Position numbers and translations under genes: made by a program
Part shown: positions 50,501 through 63,907 of the stretch, one piece after another
How positions within the stretch are numbered: position 1 is the first letter of the stretch
How the letters are laid out: the number at the start of each line of letters is the position of its first letter
Assembly: GCA_034670405.1 (NCBI GenBank)
Contig: JAXDDX010000012.1
Span: forward strand, 3,467,501 to 3,531,500
Direction of reading: 5' to 3'
DNA from: Hoplostethus atlanticus
Taxonomy: Eukaryota; Chordata; Actinopteri; Trachichthyiformes; Trachichthyidae
DNA length: 64,000 nucleotides
Notes under the pieces: generated by a model
The model's input: the letters and a program-made list of their open reading frames with translations, nothing else
Told to the model about the DNA's origin: nothing
The model's database searches: none

Positions 50501-51698
50501 CCATCGACCAACGGCTAATATGATGTGATCTGACATTAGTTCCACTTTACCATCTCTCTGTTTCTCTCCTACTTCCAGTCACTCATACCTAGCTTGTTAA
50601 GTGTTTGTGTCTGTGTGTGTCTGAATGTTTGTCTTTTCTAGCTGTGTCTTCTTCCCTACTGCCAGAGCCCTGCCTAGCCCTCTTCACATCCTCTGTCTCC
50701 TCTTTCTCACCTCGCTTTCTCTCCCTTTGTCTCTCTCTTTTTCAAGGGGAGGCCCCTGCCTTACATTTGTTCTTCTGTGTAATGAACAAATGCCTGCTGT
50801 CAACGTCTTCCTTGCCCCGTGTCTGTGGGACTCCTGCCAAAGCCAGAGTGGAAGGGGGGGGGGGGGGCTCTGCATTTCATTATTTTATAGCTGACGACCA
50901 GCAATGTGTTCCACGGAGATTAAAAAATGAAATACAGAGACACAGTAGCTCTCTCTCTCTCTCTCGCTCACTCTCTCTCTCTCTGTGTCAATCTCTCTTG
51001 CTCACTCTCGCTCTCCTCTTTCTCTCTATCTGTATTCTATCTCCTTTTTTGTCTCTCTCTACGTCTTTCTAACACTCATTCTTTCATTGTATTTTTCTCT
51101 CTCCTCTTTCTCTATTTCTGTTATTGCCCCCCCCCCCCCCCATCCGTCCCTCTATGAATGGTACGCCTGTCTGTGACTTGGCTCTATATGTCACCCTCTC
51201 TTTCAGCAAATAAAAAAAACATCCAATCCAAATGTAGTGGTCAGGAACAATAGGCTTGCTGTGTATTGTGAAATGCAGCAGGACTGGGAGTGATTTCCAT
51301 ATCAAATAGTGTCCGTATCTCTGTTCGCCTGAATTCCAATATTGTCAAAAGCTGTCTGACTCGCTGAGTGTTGTCATGATTAGCAGGGTGAAATGGATGG
51401 GTTTAAAAACGGAGGACTGATACTTTTGCTGACTGACTGCTGTTTTCCTCTCCTTCCCTTTTTTTCACCTCATTCTTACATTACCTGCTTCCGCCCAACC
51501 TCTCGCCCAATCCCTTTCTCTCTTGTCTCTCACCATCATTATTTGCTCCCCCATTCAACTGTCCCTATATCTGTCCCTATCCTCTCCCCCCTCCCCCTTC
51601 CTTCTCTCCTTACCACTTCCTTCCCATTCCATTTTTCTGCCCTCTTCCTCCCTCATGACCTTACCCCACCTTTCCACCCTCCCTCTGATTCCCACCAG
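47517..51698 (+). other. ctnnd2: ctnnd2 intron G-H (4182 bp)
   Basis: It holds CA/TG bits at 47530-47612, CT-rich stretches at 49240-49270 and 49500-49760, a minus-strand SINE at 50191-50344, a G14 run at 50854-50867, CT-rich 50950-51110, a C15 run at 51127-51141 and a pyrimidine tract up to the acceptor. No further exon is seen. Confidence 0.8.
50191..50344 (-). mobile_element. tRNA-derived SINE with intact A and B boxes
   Basis: On the minus strand the copy begins gaggcgttcagttggctaga, containing the A box. The B box gggttcgaatc lies at 50286-50296, about 35-40 bases away, the spacing expected for a Pol III promoter. The body gccgcatgttgtccccat resembles that of the SINE at 12292, and the tail is gcaataaagcagatatgcc. 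A poly-T run at 50180-50190 corresponds to an A-rich 3' end. Confidence 0.8.
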
Positions 51699-51872
51699 GC
51701 TCTCGTGGCTCCTACAGCAGCCAGCACAGTCAGGAGCCCCTCCGGCCCCTGGGGTCCCCAGAGCACCACATAGATCCTATCTATGAGGAACGTGTCTACC
51801 ACAACAAAGGCCCCATGAGAAGCCTGAGTCAGGGCCAGGGGCCGGACACGGGCCCCTATCGCAACAACACCG
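51699..51872 (+). CDS. ctnnd2: ctnnd2 exon H
   Basis: The exon reads [34 protein letters not shown], then [21 protein letters not shown]. The [11 protein letters not shown] block is conserved through the p120-catenin family and contains tyrosines that are plausible kinase targets (inference). PMRSLSQ is diagnostic for delta-catenin. It is 174 bases long, entered in phase 1 and left in phase 1. The acceptor is cccaccag at 51698, behind a 250-base pyrimidine-rich tract. The donor is accg|gtaagg. It precedes the largest intron seen here. Confidence 0.96.
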
Positions 51873-52145
51873 GTAAGGCCCTCGCTACATTCGTATGCTC
51901 AGTCACGATTGTACAATTTCATTTATGCTATTTCACAGATGCAATGCTGTGTGTTTGTGTCTTTTTTTACTTTTTAACTGTCATAATAGTTTATTTTAGT
52001 AATTTTAAACTTCCACTTCAACTTGGTAAGAGACATACATGCTAGAAATAAGGCGTATACAAACCCTACCCTGCTCTGCTTAAAAATACAATGTTCTACC
52101 TTTTTTCCAGTTGCGAATGGTGTGCAATGGTCCTCTCTCTCTCTG

Positions 52146-52207
<62 letters not shown>

Positions 52208-55200
52208 TCCATCCTCTATTGTCGCCAGCAATGTATACTTAAATGGGCCTCATTGAGCTTATCTCGATGTGGGTTTAGGTACGCCACGTTAATCCCATTA
52301 CCATATCATACCCACATGAAAACACCCAAGTCGGTCACGCCACGTTCACAGCTCCCTCGATGTCATTAACCAGCCTAGCCTTAATAGCTATCATTAGCAT
52401 TTGGGTCAAAATCATAGGGGTAAATATGTCACTCTAGATGAGCCTTTGCTTCGATCAGTTGGCAAGTTGAGTTACTTGAAAGGAGTGAGAATTGCCTTAA
52501 AGCGCAGAGCGTAGCTTTTGAAGCACATTTCAGAGCTTGGGGTCATTGCATTTGCTGTTAGCCTAGCGGGATATATTGCTTTGATTACTGTCGGCGAACG
52601 TCTCTACAACGCATACAGTGATTGGATGGTCTTTGAAAGCAGGAATTAATTAAATAACTGGAGCTGCAGAACTGTACGGAGACAATCCGCTGTTATCTAT
52701 AATTTACTGCGCCTTGTATTTGTGGTTTCAATAGATGGATACAAGAAAAGAAACTCACACTGCAGCTACAACAATCAATAGAAGATGTGGATAAGATCGT
52801 GTTCATCTAATTGCCACACTTGATGTTTACAATAAGCTCCTCCTGAAACATAGTATTTGAAATGATTGATTCATATGTTTTTTTTAGCTAAATCTTTCAT
52901 CCTATATATATCAGTGAGCGTTTATCACCCCATACACAATTTCACCCCATCTGAGCTTGGCCCATGTTACTACAGCAGTACATCCAAGACACTACACGTT
53001 CTTGAATTTTATTCCCCAATAACTGCTGTAGCCAAAGACAGCTGGGACTATTTACCTGGCATTTAAGTGATCGATCCTTTGAAATAGTGGGCCATTGAAT
53101 TCGGGCTCGTCCATAGCAGAGCATTTATTAAAAGTCATGTGAATAGCCTGTGCAGTGACTAGCCGGGTGTCTAATAAGGATTCATAATGCACAGAGTGAT
53201 AGCACATAATGAACTGATAAGGATTGTGCTGACATGGAGAGCGGCAAGTCATTAATTATGTCATAGCGCCTTTTCTTGGCAATGGCAGGCTCGCATTATT
53301 GGTTCATTATGCTGGCATGGATCAAAGTAATTAATGCTATAAGTCATTCCTTTGGTGGAAAGAGGGGAACGTTTGTGTTGGGTATTTCACTCCAAAAAGC
53401 AACGTTGTGCAGTAAGAGCCGCTGGGTCCAGATGTAGCAAATAGCACCAGGCTAATTCAAGGTACATTTCTTCAACAGGACAGTAAAGTTGCGTTCAAAT
53501 GTTCATTCAAAAGTTCACATCATTCACAGTGGGCACAAGCCAGCACATTGCTTAGCTGGATGCTTAGCTGTGAAGAGACGTTGAGGCATGATACAACAAA
53601 AGCAATTTAAATGACATGTACTGGTTTTCAAAAAAAACAGTACAATTGTACATGCACTGGTTTTCATGGTGGTTGAGTTCCCTGACCCAATTCGAGACAG
53701 CTACACAGGCAAAGCGATAGGCAGACAGAAAGAGAGACAGCTAGAGAGGAAGACAGACAGAGAGGCAAACAGAATATTAGGCCATGAACAAGCAGCAAGC
53801 AAAGCAGATAGACAGGGTGTTGAAAACGGCTCAGTTAGGTCCCAGTATAGGACGACCTCATGTGAGTCAGGTTACCCCTCCCCGTCACTTCACTTTATAT
53901 CGCTACTCTTTATTTCCTTTATCGGCATGATTGTTAGATGAACAGTATTGCCAATGCATCTAAATACAACTGAAGAAAATATTAAAACTCCATAATAAAC
54001 ATCTGCTCTACTTGTATGGCTGTGTGTGTGTGCGTCCTCTCTCCCTTCTTATGTTATTTTTACTTCCTCCTGTCTCACCTCATTTCATCCTCTTCACTCT
54101 GTAAACTACACACACACACACACACACTCACACACATGCACAATCATGCACACCCTGGATTAAACCAGGCCACTGCCCCAGAGGACTGCAGGTTAATGTG
54201 GCCTATTTCAAGCTATTATTCCTGCATGGTCACAGTGACACACGCACACAAACACTCTCACACACGGACACACAGAGACACACTTGACACATGCGTTAGA
54301 GACACACACATGCACACACATGCACAAACATTGCACAGCTAGACAGCACTGCAGCAGGGAAAAGCCCAGGCATGTGGGTATTAGTTTTCATTAGTTTTTT
54401 CCAAAAGACATCAGTGTATTTTTGAAAACAGGCTACACCGGCTTTCCCCACCATAGTTTTTTCTTTTTCTTTTTACATTTTCCCTTGTTTTCCCCACATC
54501 TCTCTCTCTCTGTTCCTCTCTTTTTCGCTCTCTATTCCTTCCTTTCTTCCTTTCCAACCTTCCTTTGGTCGTCAAAGCCATCCTGTTCTATATTAATGAC
54601 ATTCACCAGTGGGAATAAGAGTCATGCACTGGATGGATATGTCACACTATTTCTCTTTAATAGCTTAACATCAGACCTGTACCTCACTCAGGCTAGGCCA
54701 GTAAGAATGGGTAAAAGTACTTTCAGGGCTATTTGTCAGGTGTCTCTAGTAGTCATTTTGACCCATTGTCATTGTCCCATTTACGACTATTATAAAATTG
54801 ACTTCAGGGTGAGGAAAATACTTCATGCATTGCTGTGCCATTGATAAGGAGTGTCAAGTAGTTTAATATTGCTGCCTCCAGTGTTTGAGGAGGAGACAGA
54901 CACAAATTCTTCTATGAACCAAGCAGTAAGCTGTAAGCAAGGTCATATTTTCTCAGGCATGAACCAGAAAGCCACAGGACACAGCACACTACTTTACGTA
55001 TATTTCTGAAACATGCACATGCCTACAAGTATAAAGCTGGCAGATATGTGAGCGACATCAGAGCACAGGTCCGTCCCTGCTGTATGTGTAGTGTGGGTGG
55101 GGGGAACTGAGGCTATGAAGTGGGATTTCCTTCATTTTCCTGGAGGACCAGTACCTGCATGCCTACCTGAAGTGTCTGCGCAACACTTTACACATGTTCA

Positions 55201-56364
55201 TGCATTTACGCATGAGATAACTTCACCAGTTTGCTAGTTATCTCCTTAGAAACATCCGATGTCTGCACATGTTTAACGCCTGCTAACAAGATTCAGCACC
55301 ATGGACAGCGCTTTATGCTACATCCTCTCAACAGGCCTCGCAAATGGAGAGCCTCAGCTCAGGGTCCTGGCAAGCTTTGTGAACCATTCTCAAGTGTGTT
55401 TGGTTATTAAACCGGTGTTAGGGTATTTTCCAAGGCAAGTGTTTACATGTGCAAATATCAGATGTTTCATAGAAGATAATTATCAATTTGGCAATATCCT
55501 CTAATGCATAAACTTATAAACATATTAAAAATAAATCTGGTGTGAAATGTACACTACACCTAAACGAAAGACATCCTGCCAACGTCACACCTACGCTTTG
55601 GTCAGATCTTAGGATATTGTTGGTGCTGGAGCTTCATACTGAGGCAAGTAGAAGAGTTCATTGTCTTCTGGCTCCTCCCCTTGACAGTGATGGACACTGA
55701 CTGTCTCAGGGATCAAACCTATGACTCTATTCCAGTCATGTAATGTTTTTTCTGGCTACTCCCCGATAATGTTAAAGTTAAAACGGTGTTGGCAATTTGA
55801 GAAAACACACACAGACACACACAGGTTCCATGATATGCATAATCTCTGTTTTATCAGCTCTAATGAGTTCATAGACAAATATTTACACTGAAAACAATTA
55901 ACCGATCTACTTTCTGTGCTGTGAGAGAGTGTAGGAAAGTGGTTAGTCTCCGTGGATCTGCATCATCAGTTCTTTACCGTTTAGCACCTGTTATTGATGC
56001 AGGAAACCCAGGCACCAGAGCATCGTTAGATCGGTTGGTTGAAGCATCTCCCCAGCCACTTCTCAGTATGTCAGTCACCAGGCTTTCCGTTTTTTTCCCA
56101 GAAACCCTCAGTGTTTGGTCAGGATCAATTTCAGCTTGGCCCCTGATCCTGCGGGTCTACTGATGGACTTACTACTTTTTGAGTGCTCATACAGAGTGAG
56201 GCTTGAATTAGCACTTACTCATTATGTGATTTTTACCCCACTGTGAAATATTTGATGTTGTTTCTAGGCAGCTTTTAAGGTTGTCATGTTTCTCAGTCAG
56301 ACATTACTCTTAAGGCGGTTGCATGGTTAAATATAGTTTAAAGGAAAAATCCACCCCAAAACAC

Positions 56365-56631
56365 AGTCTTTGGCAATGATGACTGCTTGCAAAGGTTTCT
56401 TGTAACCTTCAATAAGCTTCCTACACCTTTCTGCTGGAAGTTTCTCCCACTCTCCCACTCCAGTTCCTCAAGGAGTCTTTCGACCAACTGCACATTTCAG
56501 GTCTCGCCATTGGTTCTCAATGGGACTGAGATCAGGACTCATCGCTGGCTACTCCAGTCCAATGTTTTTTGGGTGTGTTTTGGGTCATTGTCCTGCTGGA
56601 GGACCCATGACCTTCGATTGATACCCAGTAA
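56365..56631 (-). pseudogene. Tc1-like transposase remnant
   Basis: The minus strand encodes SWVLQQDNDPKHTQKTLDWSS, the classic second-Asp region of a Tc1-like transposase. A frameshift follows and then a decayed SPDLxPIEN-type motif. Termini are not visible. The left side begins near ttaaaggaaaaatccacccc (56338), a repeat start seen in other fish MITE-like elements, so the remnant may sit inside another repeat. Confidence 0.8.
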
Positions 56632-58555
56632 CACCGAGTAGCACATTTCATTCCAAAATGCCTGGGTAATCTTCTGATTTCCTGATGTCCTTTATACGTT
56701 AAGACGTCCAGTACCAGATATACATCCAGATATAAAATGCAAGGTTATGCTATGCTAAAAATCTTGTCCAGAGCTGCATTCCCGCGATTAATTGGCCAAA
56801 AATATCTAACATGGTGTTTCCAGTGCAGCTACAATGAAAAACAATCATATCAACGGTAGGCATCAAGTTTTGGTGTCAGTTAGTCACATTCAAAGAACAA
56901 GGTCTTCTTTCTAGACTCACCATGTTGCACCAACATTCAGGGAAAAATCCATCCTAGTAGAGGAGGAGATACCAATTTCTCCACTGTCAGTATCCTCAGT
57001 AGACCACAATACAGCGCAGAGACGAGAGATGTTGTGTTTTGCCTTAGGGGCGAGACTCCCCCTTTTTCTCCACTGACAACAAGAGTTAACAATATACTGC
57101 TATTGATCTCTCCACCTACACATACCACTTGCAACGTACTTAACTGTGACCTTGTACACTATACTATGCAACTTAATGGACTACAACCTAACTTAAAAAG
57201 TAAAACATTAAAGTCTCAGTCAACTTGGGTGGTTAGATAATGGGTGTACAGTGTAGTTTTTGCTTAGGCTTTGGAAAACTTTAATTACCAACTCAAAGCG
57301 TCTGACTTATTCCCTTAAGATCAGCACTAATGCTTTCCCCTGTGAAAACATATGGCACTTCCTCAATGCAGATTTTAGCTAACCTGGTGTTAGACTCTCT
57401 CTCACACACATACACACACACACACATACACACACACACACGTTTTAGTTGTGTCCCATGCTATCACAGGTTATATGATCAGCATATTCTCTGTTGTATC
57501 AGCACCAATGAAAGAAGCATCCACTTGTGTTTGTCCTCTTTAGAGATCACACAAATGAATTTGATCGCAATAGCGGTGCTGAATATCTTCATCAAAAGAA
57601 AAAATAAATAGATCCACTGTTTAACAATTTTTGTTTCATTAAATAATATCTTTATATAGCTGCATACACATTTGTATTTTTGAAGCTTTTGTCTAAACTA
57701 TATATGTGATTATAGAAACAGACTACTTATAATGTGCTGTTGTTCCTTAACATGACATAATTAAATATAAAAACCCTCCACCGTTGTAAGATGACATCTT
57801 CTTCACATAAATCTTCAATGACAAGAATACCACTGAGATGGGTTTGGAAAACCGACAAGTCACGTCATTTAAAAGTTTCCTCTTTTGCTTTTCTGAATAG
57901 GATAAACAGGTTGGAAGTGATTTCTCACGTGTTCCACCATTTGTCATTGCAAGAAACTCCGAAAGCTTGAGCTCTGTTTGCTCTGGAAGGACAGAGCCTT
58001 CTTCCTGTGTTGTGCAAGGCAATCCAATCAACCTGGTGGCACACAAAGTAAAATGCAGTGTAGAGGCTGCCAGTATTCTCTGTGATGAAGTGGTAATGAT
58101 TAATTGATGCTACACCTAGCACCTTTAGCACCTATGAAACATTTTTGTTGGCAATAAAAGTGCATTTTTCTATTTGCAATAAAGGCATTTAGCTGACGCT
58201 CATATCTAGAGCAGCTCATAGTAAGTGAACAGGTAACCATAAGGCAACCTGCCAACCTTGCACTACGGTGTCACACATAAAATATAAAGCTGATACCCTT
58301 CAATTTGAAAGAAAAGAAAAGTTCCAGTCAGCATGTGACTTTCACCATTGTCCTTCACAGCATGACCATTTAGCAGCAGCCACTGGCCCTGAGCCCCTGC
58401 TGTGTCTAAGTGGCATGCTTGGAGAATGACATGGCACCTTGACTCATAGAGACAAGTGTCCTACAACTCCCACACTGGAAAACATTTACCGTTTATTTCC
58501 TCTGAAAGTACAAAGCAGGACATTTACTTATGTGTGTGCGTGTGTTTATGTGGTT

Positions 58556-58592
<37 letters not shown>

Positions 58593-58900
58593 ATGTGCCC
58601 GTGTGTCCTCCAGAGCTACTAGCCCAGGAACATCAAGAGCTGTGTGTTGGCCAGGAGGCTCTCCCAGGGATAACCGTAGAAAGAGACTAATCCTTACTCT
58701 CCTCCACATCCAAGCAGAGCGTTTGTGTGTGTGTGTGTGTGTCAGTGTGTGTCTGTGTGTGTCTCTGTGTGTGTTGTGTCCATGAGTCTTGCATGTATGT
58801 TTGTGTTTATGTATTGTTACATGCTCTTATACCATTAGACAGAGATGTGTTACATGCATGCTTGTTTAGTCCATGTCAGTCAGTCGCATATTTGAAAGCC

Positions 58901-58907
58901 TGTGTGT

Positions 58908-58972
<65 letters not shown>
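58901..58972. repeat. (GT)n microsatellite, 72 bp
   Basis: This is a GT run with one TA interruption near 58911. It is the longest dinucleotide tract in the window and is followed 100 bases later by (GA)n at 59082-59113. Confidence 0.96.
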
Positions 58973-58974
<2 letters not shown>

Positions 58975-59078
58975 ATAGGGACTGTACCGGGGGGTTTTGT
59001 GTAATCGTGCTGAGCACTGAAGCGTGTCGAGAGAAAGGACATGTCCTCAGCTCTGATCACATACACTACTGCAACCAC

Positions 59079-59118
<40 letters not shown>

Positions 59119-60409
59119 GAAACGAAGGGAGGAATGGGGAGAGTATGGTGGAAAGAGATGGAGGCAGAGAGGTGAGTGAAGGATGGCGAGAGGAGGAGGG
59201 AAGGCATTGAACGGGAATGAGAGAGAAAAAGAGATGGATGGAGGCAAAGAGAGAGAGAGAGAGATGGAGGGAGGAAGTCAGGAAGTGAAGAAAGGGCAAG
59301 GGATTGATTGAGAGAGACTGACGGAGATTGAGTAGGATGGAAAGAAAGTGAAATGGAGACGAAAGAAGGAGAAGGGGGGTGCGGGTGGTGGGCATGGAGA
59401 GCTTGTGGGATTGGTTTGATCCCTCCCCACTTTTTTCTCTCCCTATCTCCTTTTTCTCTCCATCTATCCCTCTCTTCCTGCCTCCCTCCATCTCTTGTGC
59501 ATTCAGAGGGGGGCTTCCTTGCCTCAGCAGCCCGGAGGAAAAAGCCAGTCTGCCCTAAAGTAGCTGACACCTCGGCTGGCTGGCTAATTGCAGAGGTATC
59601 GCTGTGTCAAATGACTAATAGAGTTTCCCTTCCCGTCGCTAATCTGCCAGCAGGAGCACAGCCGCGATTTGTTTACTCTACGCCGAAGCGAGGGAATACA
59701 AAGACAAACCCGCCCTTGTTTTTCCTCCCAAACACAATTTCACGCCGCCAGAGCGCTAGGTGTGAGAGGCGCCAGTGGCATTTGTGTGTGTGTGTGTGTG
59801 CACATGTGCGTGTACACGCGCGGCAGATTTTATGAATTGTTTCATATTTCATCAAACAGCATGGAGAGTCTGCCTCGCACTGTTCTTCTGCAAACAAGTA
59901 CCCCAAAAAAAGACACACACATACACTCTCATGAACATGTTTATTATACTTGTGAGGACGCCAGAGGAAAATCCTTTCGCTCAGAGTCGTCTTTTCTTCA
60001 CCTCTTAAGAAATAGGGAATATTTTGTGATCACCTACATCTGAAAGGTTTCTCCTAATGTCCCCTTAGGAGCAAGGAGGAGACAACAGAGAGAATAAACT
60101 CTTGAGGCTTTAGGAGATAGATTTGGAGATGCAAACGTGCCATATATAACGGTTATAAGCTCCTACTATATGGCAGGATGTGAAAGCTGCGTAGGAGTCA
60201 TAAAACATCATATTGAGTTTTCTTTGAGGTGCACGGAGACATATTCAGGAGAGTAAAGTGACACTTCTTTGAGATCATCTGGAGATCTCTTGTTTTGATA
60301 GATAGAGATAAACATGAGCTGATATGTGGTGGTTTATAGGAGATATCTGATCTTAGTGTCTAGGAGAAATAAAAGGTATAAATATGAGATGTCTTCTTGG
60401 ATTTTGCTT

Positions 60410-60560
60410 TCCTGTGGGACCTTCCATCGACAACATGCATCCCCTTACTTAACCCTTACCCTAACCTAAAACTAATCCTAGCTCTAACCTTAACGCTAAA
60501 CCCAAGCCCCAACATGTCTTCCCTGTGAAGGTCTGAACTGCAAGCTGGTTCTCACAAGGA
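60410..60560. repeat. Probable fish interspersed repeat with telomere-like hexamers
   Basis: The segment has the form ttaacccttaccctaaccta, then ctgtgaaggtctgaactgc and ttctcacaaggacagaaatg, ending in a CA run. I recall this order as a common fish repeat that abuts CA microsatellites. The ccctaacc units resemble telomeric DNA but are too few and irregular to be telomeric. Confidence 0.45.
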
Positions 60561-61682
60561 CAGAAATGCAAGAGCACACACCAACACGCAGACACTTAAA
60601 CACACACACACACACACACACACACTGACACGCGCGTAAACACATACTCACTGCTCTTTGCCAGGCGATATTGGCCCCAAAGGTCACGTCGTCAGACAGG
60701 ACACACCATTACCAGAGCAAATGATGAATTCAGCAGCACTCCGTTTACTTAAGACAGGAGGAGAGGAGGAGAGGCAGGGCAGACGGGGAGGACTGAGTGG
60801 AGGAGAAAATGGTACGCAGGCAGAGGTGCGAGGAAGCTGAATGCAGAGTAAAAATGTACATCATTCTTTCTCTCTCTCTGCCCTTTTTTTTCCAAAGACA
60901 GCCCTATTCAGTGGTCACAGGGCAGGTTAAAATAACAAGCTTTCTTTTTTTTTTTTGCTCCGTCTACTGTTTCCCCACCATCACTTTCTCTCTGAGGGTA
61001 GTCCTATTGGGAAGTCAAGTCCTGCGGGGACTGCACAGCTGACACTGGCAGTGTTAGCCGAAAGCCCTGGCCACTAATGAGACATTCAGAAAGACAGACA
61101 GACCACAGACACCATTTAAAGAGTACAGAAAAGACTGGGCTTTTGCCTCTGATGGGAGTGACTCTGCTTCATTACCCTCCTACACCCTGTGTTCGCTCCC
61201 TCCGTCGCCCTTGTTTCCTCCCGCCCCTGCTCCGGTCTGACTTTCTTTTTAACTGCGGCTCCATCTCTCGTTTCCCAGCCCTCCCTCTCACTCCGTCTCT
61301 CTCATTTTTTTTTTCACAGGCACTCTCTCTCTCTCTCTCTCTCACTTTCTGCCTAATTCTTTGGAACTTTGTCAAATTTGGGGCATCAGAGCTTGTACAG
61401 CCTTTAGCCTCGTGGGCATTGCGTGGCTGAAACTTGAATTTTTCACTGTCTGGCTGGCAGAGGATTTTTGTTAACCTGATTTAAGAGTTGGCGGAAAAAA
61501 ACTATGTTAATGTTGTTACATCATCTGAAAGGTTCCCGGTGTCTTTGGTGAACAGGCTCAGGGAGTTTACCAGACATAGTGAAAATAATTGAAAGGGTTT
61601 GTTTTAAGCTGCCTGCTGTAACATAGGTGGGGTTTGTCACGTCAGGGCAGTTGTGGCCGATTGTGGTTGTGTGTGGGAGTGT

Positions 61683-61715
<33 letters not shown>

Positions 61716-63699
61716 GGAGGGAGAGAGGGTGGTGAAGGTCAAGTAAATGCCACCACTCGAGACACTTCTGAAGAGCAAGTTTGTCGGTCACATAACGATG
61801 AGACACACAACCTGGGCAGAACACATACACACACAGAAACACACACACACGTGCTTGACCACTGGGATAGCAGTAAATGCGCTCACACGGCATTGATTTA
61901 GTATGTGTACGTGTGGTGTGGGTTTGCATGGTGTGCGAGTGTGTATGTGTGAGTGCGGGTGTTTGTGTTTATGTATTCCCCTTAGCATGTGTGTGTGCTT
62001 GTGTCCTTGCTCATATATGTGTGTGTGTGTGTGTGTGTTTGTGTTTTCCCAGCCAGTTTTAGAGGCTAATTCCCTTTTAAAGGAGATGCTCATTGGCCTG
62101 TGTTAAAGCCCCAGTCATCAAATGGCCACATATCGATTCCCAGGAACCCTGATTTAACACACACACACACCCTGCAGTATGCATTTATGGGGTGTGTGTG
62201 TGTGTGTGTGTGCATGTGTTTGTGTGTACACGCACTTTGGTCTTAAAGACAGATGAGATGGATCTCCCCCATACCGTCTGTCTCAATGTTTTTACAGCCG
62301 GCGAAACAAGGCCCCCAGACTCACATTAACACTTTGATATATCACCGATACTCCCCTCCAACACGCCAGGGAGGGAAGGTGACAGCTACTGTGCCCCTGC
62401 TGGCTGCTTTCATCCCTGAGCAAATCCCCACTCAATTTCCATCTCACTCTAAAAAGAAATAGCTTGACGTTTTTTGAATTTTAGTCATTATTGCTCACCA
62501 GGCAGATGTCTCATTGTGTGGAAAAAGTTCCTGCAAATGTCCTCTAGCTGCCCGAAAGGCTTATTAGCATTGTTTCCATTTCTCGTTGTATGGCAGTGGC
62601 AGGCTAATGAGTCATTTGAGTGACAAATGCTTACAAACCATTAGTGTTGGGGAAACTGTTGTGGATAGTTTTACCAGGTTACTTTCCAATGGAAGTTGAA
62701 CTACAGCAAAGTTACCCCCAAAGAGAAATATAGTTTTGTTAACTAAAGTTACATAGAAAATGTAGTTACAAGATGAATGTCACATAAGGCAAAATGACCT
62801 CACCTTCATACCACTGATCAGACAGACACTGAGCTGGATACAGTGTGAGTGTCTGGACCTTCACAGCTCAGGATGAAAGAAATAAAAGGTGGGGAAGGTC
62901 AAAGGAGGTTGAATCAAGACATGAAACGCAGCAATACATATAAACAAAAAACAATTAAATAGAAGGATGAAAAAAATGCAATTCACTCCTTTACTTTATA
63001 GCCTTTATATTTACTTTATCGTAGTTAAAAAATAGTAAAACACTATGCAAATTTGAATTTTGTAGCTGGCGCACAATGTTGTTAAGCTACTAGTTTATTT
63101 ATACGCTACGAGCCATCTGCTGTAGTGCCAGCACACCAATGCTTTCATGACAATGGAACAAATGCCTTTAGACAAAACACTTAAACTTGTAAAATGTCTC
63201 TTTAACTACAGAGTGAATGGTGTGAATGTTCCCAGAATAAAGATCATTATATTCAATACATATAGCTGCAGCTACAATCAGTTTAGCACCGCATTACCCT
63301 TCCCTTACAATCTGCTGTTTTACCTTTATATTGAGTATAGAGGGGCCATTCAAACTCTATGACATTCAGATGTTATGCACTCTGCTTGGTGGTTACCTTG
63401 TTTGATCATTTTGTTGATTATCAATATCAATATCAATATCAATAGCTAACCCATTGACTTATTCACTAATGACAGCAGTGTTGTCATTGCTTGGAGCTTT
63501 ATTTTTCAATTAGTTTGTGTGGCTACAAATTTTGAAATATGTGATGTTTTTCTCTCTTTTTCCACTTCCATCCTCTCCTCTTTTGTATATTGGTCCTTGT
63601 TCTTAATCCTTGGCATGTGGCCAATATTTCTCCATCATACGGATTTCCTGACAACCTGTTCATCTTTGTCTGCCTTGCATCAATTCCCGTCATCCAATT

Positions 63700-63838
63700 C
63701 TCCTCTCCTCTCCTCTCCCCTCCTCTCCTCTCCTCTCCTCTCTCTCCCCTCCCCTCTCCTCTCCTCTCCCCTCCTCTCCTCTCCTCTCCTCTTCTCTCCC
63801 CTCCTCTCCTCTCCTCTCCTCTCCTCTCCTCTCCTCTG
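63700..63838. repeat. (TCTCC)n pentanucleotide polypyrimidine array
   Basis: About 138 bases are made almost only of ctctcctctcc units, with a few ctcccct variants. The array ends at ctctgtag (63841), which could itself act as a splice acceptor, and it lies 67 bases upstream of exon I. It is a homopyrimidine tract with triplex potential. Confidence 0.95.
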
Positions 63839-63907
63839 TAGACCTGACCCGGCCTGTCTATGACCAGGTCTTAAGTTATGTCCTCTGTCCCTACTTTCCC
63901 CCCGTAG

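Larger units (their letters stand above)
51873..63907 (+). other. ctnnd2: ctnnd2 intron H-I (12035 bp)
   Basis: The intron contains (CT)n 52130-52205, CA clusters at 54107-54330, a Tc1 remnant at 56365-56631, (GT)n at 58558-58592 and 58901-58972, GA-rich 59082-59360, and a pentanucleotide pyrimidine array at 63700-63838. High-complexity stretches at 53090-53330, 59490-59770 and 62480-62640 could be regulatory. No exon is recognised. Mammalian delta-catenin also runs straight from exon H to exon I sequence. Confidence 0.8.

Noticed and set aside
58866..59570. 234-codon minus-strand open frame, the longest in the window
   Set aside because: It consists of Ser/Leu/Pro and Thr-His runs from CT and CA microsatellites. 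It has no domain, no splice context and no codon-like conservation signal.
60450..60505. Telomere-like ccctaacc units considered as an interstitial telomere
   Set aside because: There are only a few irregular units within a known-looking interspersed repeat, with no (TTAGGG)n run.
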